This document shows, in pieces, positions 9,780-17,356 of a stretch of DNA of 64,000 nt. Source of the DNA: Georgenia satyanarayanai (GTDB lineage Bacteria > Actinomycetota > Actinomycetes > Actinomycetales > Actinomycetaceae); assembly GCF_009193135.1 (NCBI RefSeq), contig NZ_VUKC01000003.1:1-64000 (forward strand), given 5' to 3'. The notes under the pieces are model-generated. The model was not told the origin of the DNA. It was given only the letters and a program-made list of their open reading frames with translations, and searched no databases. The position numbers and the translations under genes were made by a program. Position 1 is the stretch's first letter, and each line of letters starts with the position of its first letter.

Positions 9780-10745
9780 GTGACGCGCACGACGACGACG
9801 TCTGCCGCGCGGCCGGGGCCCGCACCGGAGCTGGAGCGCGCCCTGGAGGAGTACCTCGCCCACCTCGGCGTGGAGCGCGGGCTCAGTGACCACACCCTGT
9901 CCGCCTACCGCCGCGACCTCAGCCGCTACGCCGCCTACCTCACCGCCCGCGGACGACGCGGGGTGGGGGAGGTGGCCGCGACCGACGTCGCCGAGTACGT
10001 CGAGGTGCTGCGCACCGGCTCCGACGGCGGGCGGGCGCTGGCCGTGTCCTCCGCGGGGCGGGCCGTCGTCGCCGTCCGCGGGTGGCACCGCTTCGCGGTG
10101 CTCGAGGGGCAAGCCGCCCACGACCCGAGCGCGGAGGTGCGTGCCCCCACGACGTCGCGGCGGCTGCCCAAGGCGCTGAGCACCGACGACGTCGAACGGC
10201 TCCTCGAGGCAGCCTCCCTCGGGGAGGGGCCGGTGCCGCTGCGGGACCGGGCGCTGCTCGAGGTGCTCTACGGCACGGGGGCGCGGATCAGCGAGGCGGT
10301 GGCGCTGTCCGCGGACGACCTCGACCTCGACGGCGGCACGGTGCGCCTGTTCGGCAAGGGCCGGCGGGAGCGCGTGGTCCCCGTGGGCCGCTACGCCGTC
10401 GAGGCGGTGGAGGCGTACGTCGTGCGTGCCCGCCCCGAGCTCGCGCGCGGGGGGCGGGGGACGCCGGCGCTGTTCCTCAACCAGCGCGGGGGGCCGCTGA
10501 GCCGGCAGAGCGCATGGGCGGTGCTCCAGACCGCCGGTGCCCGCGCCGGACTGGGGGAGCACGTGTCCCCGCACACCCTGCGGCACTCCTTCGCCACCCA
10601 CCTGCTCGCCGGCGGTGCCGACGTCCGCGTCGTCCAGGAGCTCCTCGGCCACGCCTCGGTGACGACGACGCAGATCTACACGCAGGTGACCGTCCAGGCG
10701 ATGCGCGAGGTCTACGCCACCGCCCACCCCCGCGCCCGTGGGTAG
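9780..10745 (+). CDS. xerD: Site-specific tyrosine recombinase XerD
   Basis: The 321-residue tyrosine recombinase probably resolves chromosome dimers at dif with XerC. The N-terminal core-binding domain ([19 protein letters not shown]) is followed by a catalytic domain with Arg in [10 protein letters not shown], Lys in [22 protein letters not shown] (His-x-x-Arg), [11 protein letters not shown] and the nucleophile Tyr in IYTQV. Length and motif order match XerD rather than a phage integrase. The start is a GTG 7 bp after ctaB. Its position beside ctaB and upstream of the ParA-like/scpAB block matches a housekeeping role. A seven-unit repeat array starts 29 bp after its stop. Confidence 0.92.
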   Translation: MTRTTTTSAARPGPAPELERALEEYLAHLGVERGLSDHTLSAYRRDLSRYAAYLTARGRRGVGEVAATDVAEYVEVLRTGSDGGRALAVSSAGRAVVAVRGWHRFAVLEGQAAHDPSAEVRAPTTSRRLPKALSTDDVERLLEAASLGEGPVPLRDRALLEVLYGTGARISEAVALSADDLDLDGGTVRLFGKGRRERVVPVGRYAVEAVEAYVVRARPELARGGRGTPALFLNQRGGPLSRQSAWAVLQTAGARAGLGEHVSPHTLRHSFATHLLAGGADVRVVQELLGHASVTTTQIYTQVTVQAMREVYATAHPRARG

Positions 10746-10774
10746 TCCCGCGACGTAGCCACCTACGTCCTCCC

Positions 10775-10900
10775 GCCGACAGCCGACTTGTCGCCGACAG
10801 CCGAGTTGTCGCCGACAGCTGACTTGTCCCCGACAGCCGAGTTGTCGCCGACAGCCGAGTTGTCGCCGACAGCCGAGTTGTCGCCGACAGCCGACTTGTC
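10775..10900. repeat. Repeat array B: seven perfect-length tandem 18-bp units after xerD
   Basis: Seven units in exact 18-bp register fill 10775-10900. The consensus is GCCGACAGCCGACTTGTC. Variation is limited: C or G at position 12 of the unit, one C-to-T change in unit 3 and one G-to-C at the start of unit 4. There are no spacers, so it is not a CRISPR. It lies between xerD and the MT0933-like gene, with the same orientation relative to xerD as array A has to pgl. Confidence 0.95.
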
Positions 10901-10978
10901 CGCCGTGACCGGCCCGGCCTCGGCGTGCGGGCCGAGCCAGAGACGCCCATCCTGGCTGCACCCGACCGAGGAGGACCC

Positions 10979-11323
10979 ATGGGACTCGGAGACATGGCCA
11001 AGAAGGCCAAGGACGCCCTGAGCAGCGACAAGGGTGAGCAGGTGAGCGACCGGGTGCTCGACGGCGCCGCGGGCCTCGCCAACACGGTGACCGGCGGCAA
11101 GCACGCCGACAAGGTCCAGCAGGGCCGCGACGCCGCCGACGAGCGCATCGGCACCCCCGACGCGGGCGCGGAGCCCACGAGCACGTCCAGCCACGGTGCC
11201 GGCGGGACCGGCGGGGTCAACGCCGTCGGGAACGCCGGTGGCAGCGGGCACGGCTCGGGCACGGAGGCGGCCGGTGCGGACAGCCCCGGCCCGGACCAGC
11301 CCACCGGGCGGCACCGCGCCTGA
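10979..11323 (+). CDS. MT0933/Rv0909-type antitoxin-like small protein
   Basis: The 114-residue soluble protein begins MGLGDMAKKAKDALSS and contains TVTGGKHADKVQQGRDAADERIG. This is the pattern of the MT0933 (Rv0909) antitoxin-like family: an amphipathic, Lys/Asp-rich N-terminal half with a G-G-K-x-A-D-K-V core. The C-terminal 55 residues are Gly/Thr/Ser-rich and probably disordered. The ATG at 10979 has GAGGAGG 6 nt upstream. In mycobacteria the family was proposed as the antitoxin of a type II pair, but no toxin-like gene is next to it here, so an antitoxin role is uncertain. Repeat arrays of opposite orientation flank it. Confidence 0.75.
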   Translation: MGLGDMAKKAKDALSSDKGEQVSDRVLDGAAGLANTVTGGKHADKVQQGRDAADERIGTPDAGAEPTSTSSHGAGGTGGVNAVGNAGGSGHGSGTEAAGADSPGPDQPTGRHRA

Positions 11324-11350
11324 CGCTGCCGCCTACCGCCCCACCCTGCA

Positions 11351-11486
11351 CCGACAGCCGACGTCCACCGAGGAGCGCCCCGCGCTTGCAGACGTCGGCT
11401 GTCGGCGTGCTGGCGACAACTCGGCTGTCGGCGACAAGTCGGCTGTCGGCAACAAGTCGGCTGTCGGCGACAACTCGGCTGTCGGC
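11351..11486. repeat. Repeat array C: inverted repeat and four 18-bp units
   Basis: Four tandem units lie at 11415-11432, 11433-11450, 11451-11468 and 11469-11486, of the form GACAASTCGGCTGTCGGC, which is the reverse complement of array B. Upstream, CCGACAGCCGACGTC (11351-11365) and GACGTCGGCTGTCGG (11391-11405) form a perfect 15-bp inverted repeat with a 25-base loop. The array fills most of the gap between the MT0933-like gene and the ParA-like gene. Confidence 0.92.
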
Positions 11487-11540
11487 GGGGAAGTGGGGGG
11501 TGCTCCCGCGTGCCGCTCGCCTCGGACGGCGTCGGCGAAC

Positions 11541-11546
11541 TAACGT
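11541..11546 (+). promoter_or_regulatory. -10 box for a leaderless ParA-like transcript
   Basis: TAACGT is followed by six bases and then the GTG start at 11553, the geometry of a leaderless mRNA. The only purine-rich stretch (GGAGGG) touches the start codon and is too close to act as a normal ribosome site. Confidence 0.5.
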
Positions 11547-11552
11547 GGAGGG

Positions 11553-12419
11553 GTGAGCGACGCACACCAGCCGACCCTGATCGACGCCTCCGGCGACGGG
11601 CAGGTCGCCGACTTCCCCGAGCCGGCGCCGCTCGACGCCCACGGACCGGCGCGCATCATCGCGATGTGCAACCAGAAGGGCGGGGTCGGCAAGACGACGA
11701 CGACGATCAACCTCGGTGCCGCACTGGCCGAGTACGGTCGGCGCGTCCTCGTCGTCGACTTCGACCCGCAGGGCGCCGCCTCCGCGGGCCTCGGCGTCAA
11801 CGCCAACGAGCTCGACCGGACGATCTACACCAACCTCATGGCGCCGCGCTCGGACGTGCGCGAGATCATCCACGAGACGGCGATCGAGAACCTCGACATC
11901 GTCCCGGCGAACATCGACCTGTCCGCCGCCGAGGTCCAGCTCGTCACCGAGGTCGCCCGCGAGCAGGCGCTCACCCGCGTGCTGCGCCCGGTCCTCGACG
12001 ACTACGACCTCATCCTCGTCGACTGCCAGCCCTCCCTCGGGCTCCTCACCGTCAACGCGCTGACCGCGGCGCACGGCGTGATGATCCCGCTCGAGGCGGA
12101 GTTCTTCGCGCTGCGCGGGGTCGCCCTCCTCATGGAGACCATCGACAAGGTGAGCGAGCGGATCAACCCGCGCCTCGAGCTCGACGGCATCCTCGTGACG
12201 ATGTACGACGGCCGCACCCTCCACGCCCGCGAGGTCCTCGAGCGGGTGCGGGAGGGCTTCGGCGAGCGGGTCTTCGACACGATCATCAACCGGACGATCA
12301 AGTTCCCCGACGCCACCATCGCCACCGAGCCGATCACGAGCTACGCACCCACCCACGCCGGTGCGCACGCCTACCGACGCCTCGCCCGTGAGCTCGTCGC
12401 CCGCGGTGACGTCGCCTGA
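11553..12419 (+). CDS. ParA/Soj-family ATPase of the ScpAB operon
   Basis: This 288-residue deviant Walker ATPase has the ParA-type P-loop KGGVGKTTTTINLGAAL near residue 45, the VVDFDPQG box near 70 and the LVDCQPSLGLLTVNAL Walker B region near 150. ParA-like genes directly upstream of scpA and scpB are a conserved actinobacterial arrangement. They are distinct from the parA of the origin-proximal parABS system, and no parB follows here. Its role in chromosome organisation is inferred from this context. The GTG start appears leaderless. scpA overlaps its 3' end. Confidence 0.88.
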   Translation: MSDAHQPTLIDASGDGQVADFPEPAPLDAHGPARIIAMCNQKGGVGKTTTTINLGAALAEYGRRVLVVDFDPQGAASAGLGVNANELDRTIYTNLMAPRSDVREIIHETAIENLDIVPANIDLSAAEVQLVTEVAREQALTRVLRPVLDDYDLILVDCQPSLGLLTVNALTAAHGVMIPLEAEFFALRGVALLMETIDKVSERINPRLELDGILVTMYDGRTLHAREVLERVREGFGERVFDTIINRTIKFPDATIATEPITSYAPTHAGAHAYRRLARELVARGDVA

Positions 12420-13284
12420 GGCGGCCGCGGCCGCACCCCCGAACCCGCAGCCTGCGGCCGCCGGCGCCGCGCCCGAGAACCGCACCGCGTTCGCGGTGAC
12501 GCTGGAGAACTTCTCCGGCCCCTTCGATCTCTTGCTCTCGCTCATCGCCAAGCACAAGCTCGACATCACCGAGGTCGCGCTGGCGAAGGTCACCGACGAG
12601 TTCATCGCCCACCTCGCCGGCCAGGCCGAGTGGGACCTCGGGCAGGCGAGCGAGTTTCTCGTCGTCGCCGCCACCCTCCTCGACCTCAAGGCCGCCCGCC
12701 TCCTGCCCCGCGGCAGCGTCGAGGACGAGGAGGACCTCGAGCTCCTCGAGGCCCGCGACCTCCTCTTCGCCCGCCTCCTCCAGTACCGCGCGTACAAGGA
12801 GGTCGCCGCCGACCTCGAGCGCCGCTGGGCCGCGGGCACCCGCTCCTTCCCGCGCTCGGTCAGCCTCGAGCCGCACTTCGCGGCGCTGCTGCCCGAGCTC
12901 GTCATCCGGGTCGGCCCCGAGCGTCTCGCGCAGCTCGCCGCCGCCGCCTTCGCCCCGCGCCCCGGCCCGCCGCAGGTGGACCTCGGTCACCTCCACGCGC
13001 CGGTCGTCCCGGTGCGCGAGCAGGCGGCCCTCATCGTCGACCGCCTCCGCCGCCAGCGCAGCACGACCTTCCGCGCGCTCACCGCCGACGCCGACTCGAC
13101 CGCCGTCGTCGTCTCGCGCTTCCTCGCGCTGCTCGAGCTCTTCCGTGAGGGCGCCATCACCTTCGACCAGGCGCAGCCGCTGGGCGAGCTCACCGTACGG
13201 TGGTCGGGCACTGAGGAGGGCGACGTCGTCGTCGCCGACGACTACGACGCCACGGACGAGGACGAGGGAACCCGCGATGACTGA
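12406..13284 (+). CDS. scpA: Segregation and condensation protein A
   Basis: ScpA is the kleisin subunit that bridges the two heads of the SMC dimer, together with ScpB, in chromosome condensation. The conserved N-terminal domain FAVTLENFSGPFDLLLSLI is near residue 40, followed by KLDITEVALAKVTDEF. A winged-helix C-terminal region ends in FRALTADADSTAVVVSRFLALLELFREG. The start is uncertain: GTG at 12406 overlaps the ParA stop by 14 bp and gives 292 residues; GTGs at 12388 and 12361 are in frame. The Ala/Pro-rich first 30 residues are not conserved. It overlaps scpB by 8 bp. Confidence 0.92.
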   Translation: MTSPEAAAAAPPNPQPAAAGAAPENRTAFAVTLENFSGPFDLLLSLIAKHKLDITEVALAKVTDEFIAHLAGQAEWDLGQASEFLVVAATLLDLKAARLLPRGSVEDEEDLELLEARDLLFARLLQYRAYKEVAADLERRWAAGTRSFPRSVSLEPHFAALLPELVIRVGPERLAQLAAAAFAPRPGPPQVDLGHLHAPVVPVREQAALIVDRLRRQRSTTFRALTADADSTAVVVSRFLALLELFREGAITFDQAQPLGELTVRWSGTEEGDVVVADDYDATDEDEGTRDD

Positions 13285-13897
13285 CGCCGCCGAGCAGGAG
13301 GCGCCGCGCTACGAGCCGGTGCCCGACGACGTCATGCCGCGGGAGCACCTGGCCGCGCTCGAGGCGATCCTCATGGTCGTCGACGAGCCGGTGCCCGCCG
13401 CCCAGCTCGCCAGCGTGCTCGGCCTGCCCACCGGGCAGGTCACCGAGCTGCTCACCGAGCTCGCCGCGGACTACGCGGGGGAGCGCGGCGGGCGCCCGCG
13501 CGGCTTCGAGCTGCGCGAGCTCGCCGGCGGCTGGCGCGTGTACTCCGCGCCCGCCTACGCCGACGTCGTGGGCCGGTTCGTCGTCGACGGCCAGACCGCC
13601 CGCCTCACCCAGGCCTCCCTCGAGACGCTCGCCGTCATCGCCTACCGCCAGCCCGTCTCCCGCGGCCGGGTGGCCGCGATCCGCGGCGTCAACGTCGACG
13701 GCGTCGTCCGCACGCTCCTCGCGCGCGGCCTCATCGAGGAGGCCGGGCACGACGAGGACGGCGGCGCCGTCCTCTACCGGACGAGCTCCTCCTTCCTCGA
13801 GCGGATGGGGCTGGGCTCCCTCGGCGACCTGCCCCCGCTCGCCCCGTACCTGCCCGACCTCGACACCCTGGACGACCTGGAGGGAGACCTGCGATGA
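13277..13897 (+). CDS. scpB: Segregation and condensation protein B
   Basis: The 206-residue ScpB forms a dimer of winged-helix domains that stabilises ScpA on SMC. Visible family sequence includes HLAALEAILMVVDEPVP, RGFELRELAGGWRVYSAP and LTQASLETLAVIAYRQPVSR, the ScpB signature. RGVNVDGVVRTLLARGLIEEAG is the second winged helix. The ATG at 13277 overlaps the end of scpA and its own stop overlaps rluB as ATGA, so the block is one translational unit. Confidence 0.95.
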   Translation: MTDAAEQEAPRYEPVPDDVMPREHLAALEAILMVVDEPVPAAQLASVLGLPTGQVTELLTELAADYAGERGGRPRGFELRELAGGWRVYSAPAYADVVGRFVVDGQTARLTQASLETLAVIAYRQPVSRGRVAAIRGVNVDGVVRTLLARGLIEEAGHDEDGGAVLYRTSSSFLERMGLGSLGDLPPLAPYLPDLDTLDDLEGDLR

Positions 13898-14637
13898 CCG
13901 ACGTGCACCAGCCCGGAGGAACCCGACTGCAGAAGGTCCTCGCCGCGGCGGGCTACGGCTCCCGGCGCGCCTGCGAGAACCTCATCGCCGACGGGCGGGT
14001 GACGGTCGACGGACAGCGCGTCGAGGAGCTCGGCACCCGCGTGGACCCGGCCACCGCCGTCATCCACGTCGACGGCGTGCGGCTCCAGCTCGACGAGACG
14101 AAGGTGACGCTGGCGCTGCACAAGCCCGCCGGCGTCGTGTCCTCGATGAACGACGAGCACGGCCGCCCGGACCTGTCCCAGTACGTGGCCGACCGCGCCG
14201 AGCGCCTCTTCCACGTCGGGCGCCTGGACGAGCAGACCGAGGGGCTCATCCTCCTCACCAACGACGGCGAGCTCGCCCACCGCCTCGCGCACCCCTCCTA
14301 CGAGGTCGCCAAGACCTACGTCGCCACCGTCGAGGGCGAGGTGCCGCGCGCCCTCGGGCGCCGGATGCGCGAGGGCATCACCCTCGAGGACGGCCCCGCC
14401 CGCGCCGACCGCTTCACCGTGCTCGAGACGACACCACGCGCCTCCGTCGTCGAGATCGAGCTCCACGAGGGCCGCAACCGGATCGTGCGCCGCATGCTCG
14501 AGCACGTGGGCCACCCCGTCACCCGTCTCGTGCGCACCCGCTTCGGCACGGTGCGCCTGGGCCAGCTCAAGCCCGGCCACACGCGCGTCGTCTCGGGGAC
14601 CGAGCTCGGCACGCTGATGTCGAGCGTCGGCCTGTGA
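13894..14637 (+). CDS. rluB: Pseudouridine synthase, RsuA/RluB family
   Basis: The 247-residue enzyme isomerises a uridine in rRNA, most likely in 23S rRNA given its RluB-like length and operon context. It has an N-terminal S4 RNA-binding domain (RLQKVLAAAGYGSRRACENLI) and the catalytic motif GRLDEQTEGLILLTNDGELA with the essential Asp. The conserved EGRNRIVRRMLEHVGHPV segment is near the C-terminus. It starts in an ATGA overlap with scpB, the usual arrangement downstream of scpAB. The exact target nucleotide cannot be read from sequence. Confidence 0.9.
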   Translation: MTDVHQPGGTRLQKVLAAAGYGSRRACENLIADGRVTVDGQRVEELGTRVDPATAVIHVDGVRLQLDETKVTLALHKPAGVVSSMNDEHGRPDLSQYVADRAERLFHVGRLDEQTEGLILLTNDGELAHRLAHPSYEVAKTYVATVEGEVPRALGRRMREGITLEDGPARADRFTVLETTPRASVVEIELHEGRNRIVRRMLEHVGHPVTRLVRTRFGTVRLGQLKPGHTRVVSGTELGTLMSSVGL

Positions 14638-14646
14638 GCCGGGCGG

Positions 14647-14652
14647 TAGTCT
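14647..14652 (+). promoter_or_regulatory. Candidate -10 box upstream of tyrA
   Basis: TAGTCT lies 10 bp after the rluB stop. It would start a transcript near 14659, 43 nt before the tyrA GTG, giving tyrA-cmk-plsC a promoter of their own. A ribosome site GGGAGGAAG lies closer to the gene. Confidence 0.4.
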
Positions 14653-14701
14653 GTCCCGGGCGCCGCGCCGGGCGGCCCGTGGGCAGGGAGGAAGCACGAG
14701 C

Positions 14702-15826
14702 GTGACGAGCCAGGCGGCACCCCTGACGACGGGCCCCGTCAAGGTCGTCGGCACCGGGCTGCTCGGGACGAGCATCGCGCTGTGCCTCAGCAGCCACGGT
14801 GTGCCGGTCCAGCTCGCCGACGCCTCGCCCTCCGTCCTCGCGCTCGCACGGGACATGGGCGCCGGGGAGCCCGTCCACGACGCGAGCCCCGAGCCCGCGC
14901 TCGTCGTCGTCGCGACCCCGCCGGACGTCGCCGGACCGGTCGTCCTCGACATGCTGCGCCGCCACCCCGCCGCCGTCGTCACCGACGTCGCGAGCGTCAA
15001 GGCCGTCATCGCGGACGAGGTCGCCGCGGGCGCCGCGGACGACGCCGCCCGCGCGCGCTACGTCGGCTCCCACCCGATGGCCGGCCGGGAGCGCTCCGGA
15101 GCGATCGCCGCGGACGCCGACCTCTTCGCGGGGCGCCCCTGGGTCATCGCCGCCGTCGCCGACGCCTCGCCGGCGGCGGTCGGGGCGGTGCGCGCCCTCG
15201 CCCTCGACCTCGGCGCCCTGCCCGTCCCGCTCGCCCCGCAGGAGCACGACGACGCCGTCGCCCTCGTCTCCCACATCCCCCAGCTGGCGGCCTCGCTCGT
15301 CGCGTCCCGGCTCGTCGACGCGCCCGAGGCGGCGCTGTCCCTCGCCGGGCAGGGCCTGCGCGACGTCACCCGCATCGCCGCCTCCGAGCCGCGGCTGTGG
15401 GCCGCGATCCTCGCCGGCAACGCCGGACCCGTCGCCGCGGGCCTGCGTGAGCTGCGGGCGGACCTGGACTCGCTCATCGCCGGGCTGGACCGTGCCGCCG
15501 CCGAGGGCCCGCTGGCGCCCGGGGCGATGGGCGCGGTGAGCGCCGTCGTCTCCGCCGGGAACACCGGTGTGGCGCGCGTGCCGGGCAAGCACGGCGGCGC
15601 GCCGCGCCGCTACGCGACCGTCCAGGTGCTCATCCCGGACGAGCCCGGTGAGCTGGGCCGCCTCTTCGGTGAGGTCGGCGAGATCGGCGTGAACATCGAG
15701 GACCTCCTGCTCGAGCACTCGGCCGGCGCCCGGGTGGGCATCGCCCACCTGTCGGTGGTGCCGGCCTCGGCGGCCGGGCTGGAGCACGAGCTGACGACCC
15801 GCGGATGGAGAGTGGTGGCGGAATGA
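14702..15826 (+). CDS. tyrA: Prephenate dehydrogenase
   Basis: The 374-residue enzyme oxidatively decarboxylates prephenate (or arogenate) to 4-hydroxyphenylpyruvate (or tyrosine) in aromatic amino acid synthesis. The NAD-binding motif VVGTGLLGTSIALCL is near residue 15 and the catalytic SHPMAGRERSGAIAADADLF segment near 125. The C-terminal ~75 residues look like an ACT regulatory domain (QVLIPDEPGELGRLFGEVGE), which suggests feedback control by tyrosine. The GTG start is preceded by GGGAGGAAG. It overlaps cmk as ATGA. Confidence 0.93.
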   Translation: MTSQAAPLTTGPVKVVGTGLLGTSIALCLSSHGVPVQLADASPSVLALARDMGAGEPVHDASPEPALVVVATPPDVAGPVVLDMLRRHPAAVVTDVASVKAVIADEVAAGAADDAARARYVGSHPMAGRERSGAIAADADLFAGRPWVIAAVADASPAAVGAVRALALDLGALPVPLAPQEHDDAVALVSHIPQLAASLVASRLVDAPEAALSLAGQGLRDVTRIAASEPRLWAAILAGNAGPVAAGLRELRADLDSLIAGLDRAAAEGPLAPGAMGAVSAVVSAGNTGVARVPGKHGGAPRRYATVQVLIPDEPGELGRLFGEVGEIGVNIEDLLLEHSAGARVGIAHLSVVPASAAGLEHELTTRGWRVVAE

Positions 15827-16533
15827 CGGCACCGGTGACGGTGGCGATCGACGGGCCCTCGGGCTCGGGGAAGTCGACGATCAGCAGGCGGCTCGCCGCC
15901 GCGGAGGGCCTGGCCTACCTCGACACGGGCGCGATGTACCGCGCCGCGACGTGGTGGTGCCTGCGCCAGGGCGTCGTGCTCACCGACACGGCAGCGGTCG
16001 ACGCGGCGGTCGCGGCCATGCCCCTCGAGATGGGCGTGGACCCCGGCGACCCGACGATCACGTGCGACGGCGTCGACATCACCGCCGCGATCCGCCTCTC
16101 CGAGATCTCCTCGGTGGTCTCCGCCGTCGCGACGAACCTCGACGTGCGCGCCCAGCTGCGCGAGCGGCAGCGGTCGATCATCGCCAGCGAGCGGGAGTTG
16201 GCCGGCCACAGCGAGGGGCGCGGCATCGTCGCCGAGGGGCGGGACATCACGACCGTCGTCGCGCCAGACGCCGACGTCCGGATCCTCCTCACCGCCGACG
16301 AGGCCGCGCGCCTGGCGCGCCGGGCCCGCGAGCTCCACGGGACGGTGGACGAGCGGGCCATCGCCGCGACGCGCGACGAGGTCGTGGGCCGCGACGCGCA
16401 GGACTCCACGGTCTCCACGTTCCTCACCGCGGCCGACGGCGTCGTCACCATCGACTCCTCCGCCCTCGACGTCGACCAGACGCTCGCCGTCGTCCGCCGG
16501 GTCGTCGCCCAGGCTCGGGAGGAAGCGCAGTGA
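15823..16533 (+). CDS. cmk: Cytidylate kinase
   Basis: The 236-residue P-loop kinase phosphorylates CMP and dCMP with ATP. The P-loop GPSGSGKSTISRRLA is at residues ~11-25, LAYLDTGAMYRAATW follows, and VAEGRDITTVVAPDADVRI is the conserved substrate/Mg region. The start ATG at 15823 overlaps the tyrA stop; an in-frame ATG 18 bp upstream would add six residues. Length is normal. It overlaps plsC as GTGA, so the genes are probably coupled. Confidence 0.95.
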   Translation: MTAPVTVAIDGPSGSGKSTISRRLAAAEGLAYLDTGAMYRAATWWCLRQGVVLTDTAAVDAAVAAMPLEMGVDPGDPTITCDGVDITAAIRLSEISSVVSAVATNLDVRAQLRERQRSIIASERELAGHSEGRGIVAEGRDITTVVAPDADVRILLTADEAARLARRARELHGTVDERAIAATRDEVVGRDAQDSTVSTFLTAADGVVTIDSSALDVDQTLAVVRRVVAQAREEAQ

Positions 16534-17237
16534 GCACCCCGGCCGTGCCCGCCCAGCCCTCCCGCGGCTCCCGGGTCAAGGCCGAGGACATCTACCGCTG
16601 GGGCCCGGTCTGGTCCCGGCGCGTGGGCCAGTTCCTCGACCACGTGTGGTGGAGCACGAAGGTCTACGGCGCGGAGAACGTCCCGCGGACCGGGCCGGTC
16701 ATCATCGCCTCCAACCACACCGGTGTCATCGACGGCCCGCTGCTCCACGGTGCGGTCCCGCGCGGCTCCCACTTCATCATCAAGCAGGAGTTCTGGGACT
16801 CCCCGCTCGGCTTCCTCATGACCCTCGCCGGCCAGATCCCGGTGGACCGGCGGAACGGCCGGGCGTCACTCGCCGTCGCCCAGCAGATGCTCCACGAGGG
16901 GCGCGTCGTCGGGATCTTCCCCGAGGGCAACCGCGGCACCGGCAACGTCCAGTCGACCCGCGCGGGTGTCGCGTGGCTCGCCGTCCACGGCAACGCACCG
17001 GTCGTGCCCGTCGCCTGCCTCGGCACGCGGCCCGCCGGCAAGAAGGTCGGCTACGTGCCGCCGCCCCGCTCACGCCTCCACATCGTCTTCGGCAAGCCGA
17101 TCGTGCTGGACACCGAGAAGCGCGAGGGCGGCAACCGCGAGGTCATGACCCGGGCCATGGAGCAGATCCACCAGGGCCTCGCCGCGCACGTCGAGGACGC
17201 CGTCCGCCAGACCGGCATCCCCCTCCCCACCCACTGA
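16530..17237 (+). CDS. 1-acyl-sn-glycerol-3-phosphate acyltransferase family protein
   Basis: The 235-residue PlsC-type acyltransferase probably makes phosphatidic acid from lysophosphatidic acid at the membrane. The four family blocks are visible: IIASNHTGVIDGP (HX4D catalytic pair), GQIPVDRRNG, GIFPEGNRG (the EGTR-type block) and VVPVACLGT. No strong transmembrane helix is seen, as in many actinobacterial homologues. The GTG start overlaps cmk by 4 bp and has GGGAGGA upstream. The cmk-plsC-der order is conserved, but here der is displaced by a regulatory module. Confidence 0.9.
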   Translation: MSTPAVPAQPSRGSRVKAEDIYRWGPVWSRRVGQFLDHVWWSTKVYGAENVPRTGPVIIASNHTGVIDGPLLHGAVPRGSHFIIKQEFWDSPLGFLMTLAGQIPVDRRNGRASLAVAQQMLHEGRVVGIFPEGNRGTGNVQSTRAGVAWLAVHGNAPVVPVACLGTRPAGKKVGYVPPPRSRLHIVFGKPIVLDTEKREGGNREVMTRAMEQIHQGLAAHVEDAVRQTGIPLPTH

Positions 17238-17264
17238 CCGCCCCGCGCCCGGCCACCTCCTCCC

Positions 17265-17325
17265 GCCGAGAGCCGACTTACCGCCGACAGCCGACTTACC
17301 GTCCGTCGGTAAGTCGGCTGTCGGC
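17265..17325. terminator. Repeat array D: 18-bp repeats forming a perfect bidirectional hairpin
   Basis: Two direct units (17265-17282 with one mismatch, 17283-17300 GCCGACAGCCGACTTACC) are followed by a 7-base loop GTCCGTC and an exactly inverted unit (17308-17325). Bases 17283-17300 and 17308-17325 pair perfectly over 18 bp. It lies between the convergent plsC and ABC-permease genes, so it probably works as a bidirectional terminator or transcript-end stabiliser. No T-run is present. Confidence 0.75.
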
Positions 17326-17356
17326 GCAGCGGGGGACCGGGGGAGGTGTGGGGCCG

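Noticed and set aside
10788..11021. Protein made of a repeated Ser-Pro-Thr-Ala hexapeptide
   Set aside because: The hexapeptide period only reflects the 18-bp DNA repeat. There is no ribosome site and the frame ends in unrelated sequence overlapping the MT0933-like gene.
10775..11486. CRISPR array
   Set aside because: Units are contiguous 18-bp repeats without spacers, the unit itself varies, and no cas genes are present.
11553..12419. Origin-proximal parA of a parABS system
   Set aside because: No parB gene or TGTTTCACGTGAAACA-type parS is seen. The gene belongs to the conserved scpA-scpB operon.
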